Shown here: one piece after another, positions 27,121 through 36,088 of the stretch
Layout: each line of letters begins with the position of its first letter
Position numbering within the stretch: position 1 is the stretch's first letter
Assembly: GCF_019904135.1 (NCBI RefSeq)
Contig: NZ_JAIOGQ010000015.1
Location: 1 to 64,000 of the forward strand
Length of the DNA stretch: 64,000 nt
DNA from: Paenibacillus caui
GTDB lineage: Bacteria > Bacillota > Bacilli > Paenibacillales > Paenibacillaceae
Reading direction: 5' to 3'
Position numbers and translations under genes: made by a program
Notes under the pieces: generated by a model
Told to the model about the DNA's origin: nothing
Databases searched by the model: none
The model's input: only the letters and a program-made list of their open reading frames with translations

Positions 27121-28233
27121 ATGATGATTGTCGGAATTATTGTGGGAGTCCTCTTGCTGATTGCGGTTGCCGCTTATATCTTCATCCAGTTGTACCCGCC
27201 GTATGGGGGTACGGTGGACAGAACCCGTAAATTAGCGGATTCGGATCATTACGCGGATGGGAAATTTATAAACTTGATCCCCACCGAGTCAAGGGATCGC
27301 AGCTTTAGAAGCACCGTTACCCTTTTTTTAGACCGTTTGAAAAAGGATCCGAAACGGAAGCCGCAATCGGACCTGCCTGTACATAAGGTAAGCGCTGAAG
27401 CATTTGAGAACAAGACAGGTTCCTCAGTCACATGGCTTGGTCACTCCGCTGTGCTGCTGAAGCTGGAGGAAGCTACGCTGCTGCTGGATCCGATGTTTGG
27501 CAAGTACTCATCGGCTATCCAGGGAATCGGTCACAAGCGATACAGCCCTGTCCCGCTAATTATCGAAGAGCTACCGAAAATCGATGCGGTTCTAATATCC
27601 CACGATCATTGCGATCATCTTGATTATACATCCATTCGGAAATTAAAAGACCGCGTAGAAACCTTTTATGTTCCGCTCGGGGTGGGCACCCGTCTGATCC
27701 GTTTTGGGGTCGAGAAGGAGCAAATTCGGGAATTTGACTGGTGGGAGGATACCGACTTGAAGGGACTGAAGCTGGTGTGCACACCGGCCAGACACTTTTC
27801 GGGAAGAGATCCGCTTAACCGGGACAAGGATTCCACCTTATGGTGCTCATGGGTCATCACCAGCCAGAGTACAAGGGTATATTTCAGCGGGGACAGCGGT
27901 TATGGCCCTCACTTCAAAAAGATCGGCGAAACCTACGGCCCCTTTGACGTCACCTTGATGGATTGCGGCCAATATGACCGGCGCTGGGCCGATATTCATC
28001 TGTTTCCGGAACAAGCCGTAGAGGCCCATCTGGATGTTCGGGGCAAATTGCTGCTACCGGTCCACTGGGCGGTATTTGTATTGGCTTTTCACGGCTGGGC
28101 TGAGCCGGCGGAACGAATTTCCCTGGAAGCCAAGCGAAAAGGCGTGCAGATTACTACACCTTTGATCGGAGAGACAGTCGTTCTGGGGCAAGCGCATGCT
28201 CCGGCAGAAAAATGGTGGAGACTGGTGAAATAA
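27121..28233 (+). CDS. MBL-fold metallo-hydrolase (UlaG/NAPE-PLD-like)
   Basis: A 370-residue metallo-beta-lactamase-fold enzyme with one N-terminal membrane helix (about 3-22) that anchors it at the membrane. Metal ligands are clear in ISHDHCDHLDY and later FSGDSGYGPHF and LPVHWAVF. The region WLGHSAVLLKLEEATLLLDP is typical of the RomA/NAPE-PLD-related group. Substrate is unknown; phospholipid-derived phosphodiesters are known for relatives. AGGAGA precedes the ATG. Confidence 0.83.
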   Translation: MMIVGIIVGVLLLIAVAAYIFIQLYPPYGGTVDRTRKLADSDHYADGKFINLIPTESRDRSFRSTVTLFLDRLKKDPKRKPQSDLPVHKVSAEAFENKTGSSVTWLGHSAVLLKLEEATLLLDPMFGKYSSAIQGIGHKRYSPVPLIIEELPKIDAVLISHDHCDHLDYTSIRKLKDRVETFYVPLGVGTRLIRFGVEKEQIREFDWWEDTDLKGLKLVCTPARHFSGRDPLNRDKDSTLWCSWVITSQSTRVYFSGDSGYGPHFKKIGETYGPFDVTLMDCGQYDRRWADIHLFPEQAVEAHLDVRGKLLLPVHWAVFVLAFHGWAEPAERISLEAKRKGVQITTPLIGETVVLGQAHAPAEKWWRLVK

Positions 28234-28327
28234 GCCTGTTTCGGCGGGGGTGTGAGGTTTTAATTGGGAAATTCATCCGGGCAAGCGTATAATAATAGAC
28301 GGATGGATTTAGGAGAGGAGGAGAAGT

Positions 28328-29164
28328 ATGAGCGGAACTATAAAAGATACAATCACGCTCAATAACGGAGTACTTATGCCTCAGCACGGTTTCGGGGTGT
28401 ACAAGATCGAGAATTTGTCCGAAGGGGAGACCGCGATCCGCAAAGCGATTGAGGTCGGCTATCGTTCGTTCGATACGGCTCAATTTTACAACAATGAAGG
28501 CATGCTCGGTCAAATTCTGAAAGACAGCGGAGTTCCCCGGGATGAACTGTTTATTACAACGAAGATAACGAACGAGAAGCAGGGATATGACCAGACCTTG
28601 TCTTCCTTCGAGCAGTCGATGAAAGAGCTGCAGCTGGATCAGCTCGATTTGCTCCTAGTCCATTGGCCGAGCCATCTTCATTTCTATGATACATGGCGGG
28701 CTTTTGAAAGATTGTATGATGAGAAAATAGTTAGGGCTATCGGGGTAAGCAATTATCAGATTGACCATCTGGAGAAGCTTGCGGCCAAAGCCAACGTCAT
28801 TCCGGCGGTGAATCAGATCGAGTGCCACCCTTATTTGACGCAAAAACCTTTGATTGCCTATATGAAGGAGCATCAAATTGCTTCGGAAGCGTGGAGTCCG
28901 CTTGGCCGTGGAGCCGTGCTTAAGGATGCTAAACTGGAGGAAATCGCTAAACGCTATAATAAATCCGTGGCGCAGATTATTTTGCGGTGGCATCTTCAGT
29001 CGGGCAACATCATTATTCCAAAATCAAGCACGCCCGGCAGGATTGCGGAGAATGCAGATGTGTACAACTTCCTTCTGACGGAGGAGGACCTGGCCGCCAT
29101 TGACGGGTTAAATCAGGACATGCGGACGGGTCCGGATCCGGATAAAGTATATTTGGAAATTTAA
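28328..29164 (+). CDS. Aldo/keto reductase
   Basis: A 278-residue NADPH-dependent AKR. The catalytic tetrad is recognisable: Asp and Tyr in FDTAQFYNNE, Lys in FITTKI and His in LLVHWP. Cofactor residues appear in IIPKSSTPGRIAEN. Similar Bacillus enzymes (YtbE, YvgN) reduce glyoxals and aldehydes, so a detoxification role is likely. Excellent AGGAGAGGAGG ribosome site. It ends at the hairpin at 29196. Confidence 0.9.
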   Translation: MSGTIKDTITLNNGVLMPQHGFGVYKIENLSEGETAIRKAIEVGYRSFDTAQFYNNEGMLGQILKDSGVPRDELFITTKITNEKQGYDQTLSSFEQSMKELQLDQLDLLLVHWPSHLHFYDTWRAFERLYDEKIVRAIGVSNYQIDHLEKLAAKANVIPAVNQIECHPYLTQKPLIAYMKEHQIASEAWSPLGRGAVLKDAKLEEIAKRYNKSVAQIILRWHLQSGNIIIPKSSTPGRIAENADVYNFLLTEEDLAAIDGLNQDMRTGPDPDKVYLEI

Positions 29165-29195
29165 ACGGATGAACATTAAAGCAACAACAAACGGG

Positions 29196-29227
29196 AGCCC
29201 CTGGACTGTCTGTCCAGGGCTTCTTTG
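29196..29227 (+). terminator. Terminator after the aldo/keto reductase gene
   Basis: Stem AGCC(c)CTGGAC / GTCCAGGGCT with a 5-base loop, then TTCTTTG. Confidence 0.8.
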
Positions 29228-29229
29228 TA

Positions 29230-29266
29230 TTGACAACTAGCGGCAATGATCTTACGATAATTATCG
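29230..29266 (+). promoter_or_regulatory. Promoter with overlapping palindrome ahead of the Fsr-type pump
   Basis: TTGACA at 29230-29235, a 17-base spacer and TACGAT at 29253-29258 make a good sigma-A promoter. A perfect 12-base palindrome CGATAATTATCG (29255-29266) overlaps the -10 box and probable start site and could be a repressor site. The regulator is not known. Confidence 0.6.
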
Positions 29267-29314
29267 CTTCAGAATGAAAATATTGAGAATAAAAAAAGAG
29301 AGAGAGTATAACAC

Positions 29315-30556
29315 ATGTCTGCCAAACCCAATGCCGCAATAACATCGCAATCCCAGCTGTACACCTGGTATCCGGTTTTGTTCGCCATCAGTTTTGTCCA
29401 TTTGCTGAATGACACGATCCAGTCGGTTATTCCAGCGCTGTTCCCGATCTTGAAAACATCTCTTGCCCTGAGTTACTCCCAGATTGGCCTGATCTCGCTG
29501 ATGATCAATTTGACGGCCGCGGTGCTTCAGCCTGTGATCGGGCTGTACACCGATTCAAGACCGCTGCCTAAACTGCTTCCCGCCGGAGTTCTGTTTACCT
29601 TAACGGGGGTAGTCCTGCTTGCCTTTGCAAGCGGCTTTACGTTTGTTCTGTGCGCGGTCATGCTCATCGGAATCGGCTCGGCCATATTCCATCCGGAATC
29701 GTCCCGGGTAGCATATCTGGCCGGGGGAGCCAAAAAAGGAGTGGCCCAGTCGATTTTTCAGTTTGGCGGGAACATCGGCCAGTCCCTGGCACCGGTTATG
29801 ACGGCACTTGTCTTCGTATATACCGGCCAGCGGGGGGTGATCTGGTTTTCGCTGCTGCTGGTGATCGCCTTCGGCGTACAAACCTATGTATCCGGCTGGT
29901 ACAGCCGTTACACAGCCCGTAATCCTGTGGACAAGAAGCCTTCTTCAGCGAACAATCTCGCTGGCGGCGGACTTCCCAAGGGACGGGTCGTTTTTGCTTT
30001 CATCGTACTGATGGTGCTTGTATTCTCGAAAAACGTTTATATGGCCGCTATCACGAGCTATTATTCGTTTTTTGCGATATCGCATTTTGGTCTTTCGACC
30101 GGAGGGGCTCAAATGCTGCTGTTCGTGTTCCTCGTTGCGAATGTGCTTGGCCTGATTATCGGCGGCATGCTTGCCGACAAGTTCAGCCGAAGGGGGCTGA
30201 TCTGGTTCTCAATCCTTGGCACGGCGCCATTCGCTCTGGCGCTTCCTTATGCGAATCTGGCTTTTTCGATCGCGCTAATTTTCTTTGCCGGCCTTATCAT
30301 GGCCTCCTCCTTTTCCATTATTATGGTGTATGCCAATGAGCTTTTGCCTGGGAAGGTAGGATTGGTCTCGGGCATCTTCTTCGGATTGGCTTTTGGGCTC
30401 GGCGGAATCGGCTCGGCAGTAATGGGCAAACTGGCCGACGCTACAAGCATCAGTTTTGTGATTTCATGCAGTTCATACCTGCCGCTGCTTGGATTGTTCA
30501 CCGTTCTGCTGCCCAAAGACGAGAAACTGAGAGAGCTACGGGAATCCAAGGCTTAA
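29315..30556 (+). CDS. MFS transporter, fosmidomycin-resistance (Fsr) type
   Basis: A 413-residue, 12-helix MFS exporter. The opening SFVHLLNDTIQSVIPALFPILK matches the Fsr group, whose E. coli member exports fosmidomycin. Other marks are NLTAAVLQPVIG and IGIGSAIFHPESSRVAYLAG, with the His-Pro-Glu typical of the group. Physiological substrate is unknown. It has its own promoter with a palindrome and precedes the TPP riboswitch unit. Confidence 0.87.
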   Translation: MSAKPNAAITSQSQLYTWYPVLFAISFVHLLNDTIQSVIPALFPILKTSLALSYSQIGLISLMINLTAAVLQPVIGLYTDSRPLPKLLPAGVLFTLTGVVLLAFASGFTFVLCAVMLIGIGSAIFHPESSRVAYLAGGAKKGVAQSIFQFGGNIGQSLAPVMTALVFVYTGQRGVIWFSLLLVIAFGVQTYVSGWYSRYTARNPVDKKPSSANNLAGGGLPKGRVVFAFIVLMVLVFSKNVYMAAITSYYSFFAISHFGLSTGGAQMLLFVFLVANVLGLIIGGMLADKFSRRGLIWFSILGTAPFALALPYANLAFSIALIFFAGLIMASSFSIIMVYANELLPGKVGLVSGIFFGLAFGLGGIGSAVMGKLADATSISFVISCSSYLPLLGLFTVLLPKDEKLRELRESKA

Positions 30557-30602
30557 TCGGGCTAAATCCATGAGCATCCTTCCAGGTTGCCTTGAGGCCC
30601 TA

Positions 30603-30631
30603 TTGCCAAAAACAGACCAATCCGATATATT
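30603..30631 (+). promoter_or_regulatory. Promoter of the thiamin operon
   Basis: TTGCCA (30603-30608), a 17-base spacer and TATATT (30626-30631). The predicted start site falls about 12 bases before the TPP aptamer, the expected arrangement. Confidence 0.6.
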
Positions 30632-30649
30632 TAACTTTAACTTCATAGT

Positions 30650-30741
30650 GAACACGGGGGCTGGATGAAGTCCGGCTGAGATTGGAGCCTTATGTTCCTG
30701 ACCGTTAATCTGATCCAGGTAATGCTGGCGTAGAGAAACGT
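30650..30741 (+). ncRNA. TPP riboswitch (THI element)
   Basis: All conserved blocks of the thiamin pyrophosphate aptamer appear in order: GGGGGCTGG at the 5' arm, CTGAGATTGGAGCC, then CTGATCCAGGTAATGCTGGCGTAGAGA. It precedes tenA and is followed within 15 bases by an intrinsic terminator, so TPP binding should cause premature termination of the thi operon. Confidence 0.95.
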
Positions 30742-30753
30742 TTTCGAATTGTT

Positions 30754-30787
30754 AAAGCCATTCGTGTGTTCTCGGATGGCTTTTTTT
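30754..30787 (+). terminator. Riboswitch expression-platform terminator
   Basis: Stem AAAGCCATTCG / CGGATGGCTTT with an 8-base loop and a seven-T tail, placed between the TPP aptamer and the tenA ribosome site. This is the regulated terminator of the riboswitch. Confidence 0.9.
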
Positions 30788-30830
30788 ATTTTAAAAAGGC
30801 TTGTTTCGATGAAGGAGGGATAACGATACG

Positions 30831-31508
30831 ATGGCGGAACGATTTACGGAGAGATTACATACTTCTGTTCGGGAGGTGTGGCGCGCCTGCCACAATCATC
30901 CTTTTCTGGTTGAGCTGAGGGAAGGGACGCTGGATCAGGAGCGGTTTATTTTTTACATGAAGCAGGACTATGTCTTTTTGAAGGAATATGCCAAGATGTT
31001 TGCCCTCGGCAGCTTGAAAGCGCAGGATCTTGCGACTATGGGCAAATTTGCGGAACTGCTTCATTCGACGCTGAATGTCGAGATGGAGCTGCATCGGCAG
31101 TATGCGCAGCGGTTCGGCATCACAAGCGAGGAGCTGGAGAACACGCAGGCGGCTCCCATCACAGTCGCTTACACCAGATATATGCTGGAGGCCGGATTGC
31201 AAGGCTCGCTCGGGGATGTTGCAGCTTCGCTGCTCCCCTGCATGTGGAGCTACCGCGAGATTGGCAGCTCTTTTGTCCGGGATTATCCGCATTGCCTGAA
31301 TCATGAGCTATACAAGGAATGGTTTCTGATGTACAGCTCGGAGGAGTTCGGCACGCTGACGGACTGGTGCATCGATTTGATGGACAGCATCGCGGAAGGC
31401 CTGCCGGAAAGGGATCTGGCAAGGCTTGAGGAGCGTTTTGTAACCACATCGAAGTTTGAATATATGTTCTGGGATATGGCCTACCGGCAAGAGGAGTGGC
31501 CGGTGTAA
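30831..31508 (+). CDS. tenA: Aminopyrimidine aminohydrolase / thiaminase II TenA
   Basis: A 225-residue TenA. It hydrolyses aminopyrimidine breakdown products of thiamin to HMP in the salvage route. The catalytic Cys is in LLPCMWSYREIG and the C-terminal acidic partner in MYSSEEFGTL. GAAGGAGGG lies before the ATG. First gene of the riboswitch operon; its TAA overlaps the ATG of the ABC ATPase gene (TAATG), tying salvage to import. Confidence 0.93.
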   Translation: MAERFTERLHTSVREVWRACHNHPFLVELREGTLDQERFIFYMKQDYVFLKEYAKMFALGSLKAQDLATMGKFAELLHSTLNVEMELHRQYAQRFGITSEELENTQAAPITVAYTRYMLEAGLQGSLGDVAASLLPCMWSYREIGSSFVRDYPHCLNHELYKEWFLMYSSEEFGTLTDWCIDLMDSIAEGLPERDLARLEERFVTTSKFEYMFWDMAYRQEEWPV

Positions 31509-32368
31509 TGGCGGCGGAACTTGAGGGTATGAACCTATCCTTGTCCGTTCGCGGCCTCTGCTATTCTTTCACGAAGGAGCAGCCGCTGTTTCAGGATTTG
31601 GATTTCGATTTGCGGCAAGGCGAATTCGCCTCTTTGCTTGCGCCGAGCGGACTCGGAAAAACAACGCTGTTCCGGCTCATTGCCGGCCTGCTTGCTCCGG
31701 AACGCGGAACGATCCGCATCTTCGATAATCAGGCAGCAGAACCCGTGAACGGGTCCGTTCGCCGGCCCGGACGGGTGGGCTATATGCCCCAGCGCGACTG
31801 CCTGATGCCGTGGCGAAATGTAGTGGACAACGCCGCGCTCGGGCTTGAAATCAGCGGTATCCCGAGACGGGAGGCCAAACGGGTCGTAACCGGCATGCTG
31901 CCTGAATTCGGGCTCGAAGGGGCGGCTGACCGCATGCCCCATCAGCTGTCCGGCGGAATGCGGCAAAGAGTTTCGTTCATGCGCTCCATGTTAAGCGGAG
32001 GGGACCTCCTGCTCCTTGATGAGCCTTTCAGCGCCCTGGATGCGATGACACGTATCAGCATGCAGGAATGGCTGCTGCAAATTTGGGAGAAGCACCGCAA
32101 GACAATCCTCTTCATTACGCACGATGTGGATGAAGCGCTGCTGCTGTCGGACCGGCTGCTCGTGGCATCTGCCGCGCCGGTTTCGACTCTGGCAGAGGTA
32201 GAAATTCGGCAGCCGAGGCCGCGTACCTACAAGGATTTGATGAACGGAGAGTTCATTGCCCTGAAACAGCAGGTGCTGGAGCTTCTTCACTACCGTCTTG
32301 ATGTGACGGAACGGAAGACAGGCGCGGCTGAAGAAGAAGGGACGGAAGGGGGGGCTTTTCGTACATGA
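31508..32368 (+). CDS. thiZ: Thiamin-precursor ABC transporter ATPase (ThiZ-like)
   Basis: A 286-residue ABC ATPase of the nitrate/taurine/HMP type. Walker A APSGLGKTT (about 48-56), signature LSGGMRQR, Walker B LLLLDEPF and H-loop FITHDVDE are present. It energises ThiX for uptake of a pyrimidine precursor. Start taken at the ATG overlapping the tenA stop; the end overlaps the thiX start (ATGA). The role is assigned from the operon, because this ATPase subfamily also serves other substrates. Confidence 0.88.
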   Translation: MAAELEGMNLSLSVRGLCYSFTKEQPLFQDLDFDLRQGEFASLLAPSGLGKTTLFRLIAGLLAPERGTIRIFDNQAAEPVNGSVRRPGRVGYMPQRDCLMPWRNVVDNAALGLEISGIPRREAKRVVTGMLPEFGLEGAADRMPHQLSGGMRQRVSFMRSMLSGGDLLLLDEPFSALDAMTRISMQEWLLQIWEKHRKTILFITHDVDEALLLSDRLLVASAAPVSTLAEVEIRQPRPRTYKDLMNGEFIALKQQVLELLHYRLDVTERKTGAAEEEGTEGGAFRT

Positions 32369-33123
32369 TGAAGCGAATGAAGTCGGCCCTTCCTGTTCTG
32401 CTGCTTCTGCTGCTGCTCGCCGCCTTGTGGGAAGCCGCGACAGCCCTGCTCCAAATCCCGCATTATATGATTCCGAAATTGTCAGACGTATTTGTATCGA
32501 TGTGGGACAACCGGTCGCTGCTTGTCAAGCATTTTGGCGTTACGCTGCAGGAATCGCTGATCGGCTTATGTTTCTCGGTTGTGCTTGGCACACTCGCAGC
32601 CGTCTGGATCGAAAGCTCCTCGCTTGCCAAGAAGACGATCTACCCGCTGATCATCGCCTCGCAGACCGTTCCGATCATCGCCTTGTCTCCGATCATGGTC
32701 ATGTGGTTCGGCTACGAAATCTGGAGCAAGGTGGCAGTGGTCATACTGTTCTCCTTCTTTCCCTTGGCCGTGAATACGGCGGACGGATTTCGCACGGCGG
32801 ACGAAGGAATCGGGGAATTGATGCGGACGATGGGGGCGGGAAGACGGGATCTTTTTCTCAAATGGAAGCTGCCGTCGGCACTGCCCGGTTTTTTCACAGG
32901 ACTGAAAATGGCGGCAACCATCAGTGTAGGGGGAGCTACTCTGGGGGAATGGCTCGGCGGCGAATCCGGACTTGGCATGTACACCAAAAGAGCCTCCAAT
33001 ATGCTGCGCGGGGAAGCTGTATTTTCAGGCGTTCTGCTGCTTTCAGTCATGGGGATTCTCATGTTCCTGTTCGCGTCCTTGCTGGAGGCGATCGTTTTGG
33101 CCCGGAGAAACGGGCGTAAGTAA
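32365..33123 (+). CDS. thiX: Thiamin-precursor ABC transporter permease (ThiX-like)
   Basis: A 252-residue permease with about six membrane helices and the EAA loop region (ELMRTMGAGRRDLFLKWKLP). It belongs to the SsuC/TauC-like family used for HMP and formylaminopyrimidine import. Start and stop are coupled to thiZ upstream, with the binding-protein gene 61 bases downstream. Confidence 0.88.
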   Translation: MMKRMKSALPVLLLLLLLAALWEAATALLQIPHYMIPKLSDVFVSMWDNRSLLVKHFGVTLQESLIGLCFSVVLGTLAAVWIESSSLAKKTIYPLIIASQTVPIIALSPIMVMWFGYEIWSKVAVVILFSFFPLAVNTADGFRTADEGIGELMRTMGAGRRDLFLKWKLPSALPGFFTGLKMAATISVGGATLGEWLGGESGLGMYTKRASNMLRGEAVFSGVLLLSVMGILMFLFASLLEAIVLARRNGRK

Positions 33124-33184
33124 CAAACGTTTATTTGAAGCTTGAATGAGAAGGAATCTTACACATAAAGGGGAATGTAATACA

Positions 33185-34192
33185 ATGAAGGCTTACGTAC
33201 TTAAGAAAAAAAGGCTGTTTCTGTTTATGATCGCGATGTTGTGCTTATCCTTGAGCTTCACGGCCTGCTCATCAGACAAGCAAGCGAACAAAGACTTAAC
33301 GGAAGTTACGGTTCTGTTGGATTGGTATCCTAACGCCGTCCATTCCTTTCTGTTTGCGGCCCAGCAGCAGGGATATTTCGAGCAAGAAGGCCTTAAGGTG
33401 AATCTGGAAACGCCGGCCGATACGAATGATGCGATCAAGCTGCTGGCCAGCGGCAAGGCGGATTTGGCGCTCAGCTACCAGATGCAGGTGGCAATGTCGC
33501 GTGCCGAGGATATTCCGGTTGTGTCCGTTGCGGCTCTGGTCCGCCATCCGCTGAATCAGCTGTTCGTGCTGGAATCGTCCGGCGTTAAAAGCCCGAAGGA
33601 TTTGGAAGGTAAAAAAGTAGGCTATCCTTCCATTCCGCTAGACGAGGCGATCGTGAGCACGATGGTGAAAAGCGATGGCGGCGATCCGTCCAAGGTGAAA
33701 TATGTCGATATCGGATGGGATCTGATTCCGGCCATGACCACAGGCAAAGTGGACGGGATCATCGGCGGATACATCAACCACGAAAAGCTGCTGATTGACA
33801 AAGAAGGCGTCAAAATGGTGACCTTTGATCCTTCGAAGTATGGACTTCCGGATTATTACGAGCTGGTTTTGACAGCTAGTGAAGACGGCCTGAAAACCAA
33901 GGGAGACATTATTCAAAAATTTATGAAGGCAGCTGCCAAAGGGCAGGAATATACGGTACAGCATCCTGACGAAGCGCTGAAAACGCTGCTGGATCACGAG
34001 AACAAAGACTTTCCGCTTGATCCTGAAATCGAGAAGCAGAGTCTGAATATTTTGCTTCCGTTGATGGATGGCGGTTCGGAAGGGTTTGGCGCGCAATCCG
34101 CCGAGTCCTGGAATTCGGTGATCCAGTGGCTGAAAGAACATGATCTGATCAAAAAAGAGATTAAGGCAGAGGATGCGTACCGTAATCTTTAA
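33185..34192 (+). CDS. thiY: Pyrimidine-precursor-binding lipoprotein (ThiY-like)
   Basis: A 335-residue NMT1/THI5-like solute-binding lipoprotein. The signal peptide ends in SFTAC followed by SSDKQ. The mature part opens with VTVLLDWYPNAVHSF, the typical pyrimidine-binding pattern of ThiY/THI5, and includes ADLALSYQMQ. In Bacillus halodurans, ThiXYZ with TenA imports formylaminomethyl pyrimidine from degraded thiamin; the same role is likely here. I use the ATG at 33185 because it starts the signal peptide. Confidence 0.9.
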   Translation: MKAYVLKKKRLFLFMIAMLCLSLSFTACSSDKQANKDLTEVTVLLDWYPNAVHSFLFAAQQQGYFEQEGLKVNLETPADTNDAIKLLASGKADLALSYQMQVAMSRAEDIPVVSVAALVRHPLNQLFVLESSGVKSPKDLEGKKVGYPSIPLDEAIVSTMVKSDGGDPSKVKYVDIGWDLIPAMTTGKVDGIIGGYINHEKLLIDKEGVKMVTFDPSKYGLPDYYELVLTASEDGLKTKGDIIQKFMKAAAKGQEYTVQHPDEALKTLLDHENKDFPLDPEIEKQSLNILLPLMDGGSEGFGAQSAESWNSVIQWLKEHDLIKKEIKAEDAYRNL

Positions 34193-34213
34193 TAAACGGG
34201 AAGTGAGAGAATC

Positions 34214-35224
34214 GTGAAAGAGCGGTATTCGAGGCAAATGCTGTTCGCCCCGATCGGCGAAGCGGGGCAGAAGAAGCTTATGGACAGCGCCGTTTGTATC
34301 GTTGGCATGGGGGCGCTTGGAACGGTGCTGGCGAGTCATATGGTCCGATCGGGCGTAGGCCATGTTCGGCTGCTAGACCGGGATTATGTGGAGCCCAGCA
34401 ACCTGCAAAGGCAGATGCTGTATGACGAGGAAGATGCGGAGCAGGTCTTGCCAAAGGTTTTTGCTGCCAAAAACAAGCTAGGCCGGATTAATTCCTCCGT
34501 GCGCATTGAAGCCATTTTTTCGGATGTTACTGCGCGTAACATTCACGAGGCGCTGGAGGGCATGGACCTGGTGCTCGACGGAACGGATAATTTTCAAACC
34601 CGGTTTCTGCTGAATGACGCCTGTTATGAACAAGGAATTCCTTTTATATACGGCGGTGCGGTCAGTTCACGCGGGATGAGCGCTTTATTCGTACCCGGTG
34701 TCACTCCGTGCCTGCGCTGCTTCATCCAATCGGCAGATTCCGGCGGTCAAACGTGCGATACGATTGGCGTTATTTCGCCGATTGTGGACATCGTGGCCTC
34801 TTATCAGGCTGCCGAGGCATTGAAATATTTGGTCGGCGCCTCGGAGCAGAGAAGAGACAGCCTGCTTACTTTTGATATTTGGCACAATCAATTCTTTGAA
34901 ATGAAACTGGGCAAGCCGCGGGAGAAGTGCCCCTGCTGCGGGCTGAAGCAGTATCCGGCCCTGCAAAAGGAAGAGGAGACGATGGTTTCCTTATGCGGCC
35001 GGGAATCGGTTCAAATTTCCGGTCATGCTCCGTTTGATCTGGAGCTGTGGCGCCAAAGGCTTGAATCCGCAGTCCTGACAACAAAATCGAATCCTTACCT
35101 GCTCCGGGCTGAGCTTCGGGAAGGGGAGCGGCTTGTCCTGTTTGCCGACGGACGCGTGTTGGTACAGGGAACGGACGACCCGGCCAGGGCCAGATCGCTG
35201 TATGCCCGTTATATTGGAAGCTAA
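34214..35224 (+). CDS. thiF: Sulfur-carrier adenylyltransferase ThiF
   Basis: A 336-residue E1-like enzyme that adenylates the C-terminus of ThiS for thiazole synthesis. Nucleotide motif GMGALGTVLA, the Arg finger in SNLQRQMLY, DGTDNFQTR, and zinc ligands CLRC and CPCC are present; CDTIGVISP holds the conserved Cys. The start is GTG at 34214 with AAGTGAGAGA upstream. It is longer than MoeB/ThiF cores (about 250 aa): about 90 residues after the second Cys pair have no family I recognise. Confidence 0.9.
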   Translation: MKERYSRQMLFAPIGEAGQKKLMDSAVCIVGMGALGTVLASHMVRSGVGHVRLLDRDYVEPSNLQRQMLYDEEDAEQVLPKVFAAKNKLGRINSSVRIEAIFSDVTARNIHEALEGMDLVLDGTDNFQTRFLLNDACYEQGIPFIYGGAVSSRGMSALFVPGVTPCLRCFIQSADSGGQTCDTIGVISPIVDIVASYQAAEALKYLVGASEQRRDSLLTFDIWHNQFFEMKLGKPREKCPCCGLKQYPALQKEEETMVSLCGRESVQISGHAPFDLELWRQRLESAVLTTKSNPYLLRAELREGERLVLFADGRVLVQGTDDPARARSLYARYIGS

Positions 35225-35225
35225 A

Positions 35226-35882
35226 ATGAGTGCTAAAGAAGGGAGCTATAACTTTAGAATGAAGGACTTTCGTTTGTATGCGATCACCGGTGAAACCTTT
35301 CACCCGGGCAGAGGGCTTGTAGAGGTCATGGAGGAAGCGATACAAGGCGGCGCTGACATCATTCAGCTGCGGGACAAAACAAGCAGCAGGGAAGAGCTGC
35401 TTCGCAAGGCGAAAGAGCTGCGAGAACTGACCCGCCAATATAATGTCACCTTTATCGTCAATGACCATGTCGATATTGCCATGGAGGTGGATGCTGACGG
35501 CATCCATCTGGGACAAGGCGATATGGCGCTGTCCGAAGCGAGACAGATCGTCGGCGACAAAATCATCGGCATCTCCACCCACGCTATTGAAGAGGCGCTG
35601 CTTGCCGAAGAGCAGGGCGCCGATTATATCGGAGTGGGGCCAATTTACGCGACGAATACGAAACCGGATGCTGTCGCTCCGGTCTCCCTCTCTTATGTAC
35701 GTGAAGTGGCAAGCCGCATTTCGATCCCATTTGTGGCTATTGGAGGGATTAAGCTGAGCAATGTGGATGAGGTGATCATAGCGGGAGCCACCCGTGTTTG
35801 CGCCATCAGTGAAATTGTCGGCAGCAGCGATGTGGCGGGCACGTGCCGGGCATTTATCGAGAAGCTGGAAGGGAGCAAGTAA
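35226..35882 (+). CDS. thiE: Thiamin phosphate synthase ThiE
   Basis: Joins HMP-PP and thiazole phosphate into thiamin phosphate. The TIM-barrel motifs favour ThiE over its paralogue TenI: QLRDKT, VNDHVDIA, HLGQGD, IGISTH and GPIYATNTKP are the substrate phosphate-binding elements. I take the ATG at 35226, one base after the thiF stop with GGAAG upstream (218 aa). A second in-frame ATG at 35259 gives 207 aa and starts at the conserved MKDFRLYAITGE; it cannot be excluded. Confidence 0.88.
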   Translation: MSAKEGSYNFRMKDFRLYAITGETFHPGRGLVEVMEEAIQGGADIIQLRDKTSSREELLRKAKELRELTRQYNVTFIVNDHVDIAMEVDADGIHLGQGDMALSEARQIVGDKIIGISTHAIEEALLAEEQGADYIGVGPIYATNTKPDAVAPVSLSYVREVASRISIPFVAIGGIKLSNVDEVIIAGATRVCAISEIVGSSDVAGTCRAFIEKLEGSK

Positions 35883-35886
35883 CGGG

Positions 35887-36084
35887 GTGGAACTGATCAT
35901 CAACGGTAGCGAGCGGGAGCTTGAAGCCGAAACGATTGCCGACGTTATTGAACGGCTTGGACTCTCAGGCAAGCCTGTTGTTGCCGAAGCGGACGGCGTC
36001 GTTCTGACTTCGGAGCAGTGGTCCGGAACCAAGGTTGCTCCGGGCATGAAGATTGAACTTGTCCATTTTGTGGGAGGAGGATAA
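35887..36084 (+). CDS. thiS: Sulfur carrier protein ThiS
   Basis: A 65-residue ubiquitin-like carrier that delivers sulfur as a C-terminal thiocarboxylate to ThiG. It starts at GTG (35887) with ELIINGSE and ends HFVGGG, the glycine terminus required for activation by ThiF. Positioned directly between thiE and thiG. Confidence 0.92.
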   Translation: MELIINGSERELEAETIADVIERLGLSGKPVVAEADGVVLTSEQWSGTKVAPGMKIELVHFVGGG

Positions 36085-36088
36085 GCGA

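Noticed and set aside
35226-35882. TenI thiazole tautomerase, as in the B. subtilis tenA-tenI operon
   Set aside because: The phosphate- and pyrimidine-binding motifs QLRDK, VND, HLGQGD and GPIYATNTK of ThiE are all present; TenI lacks them.
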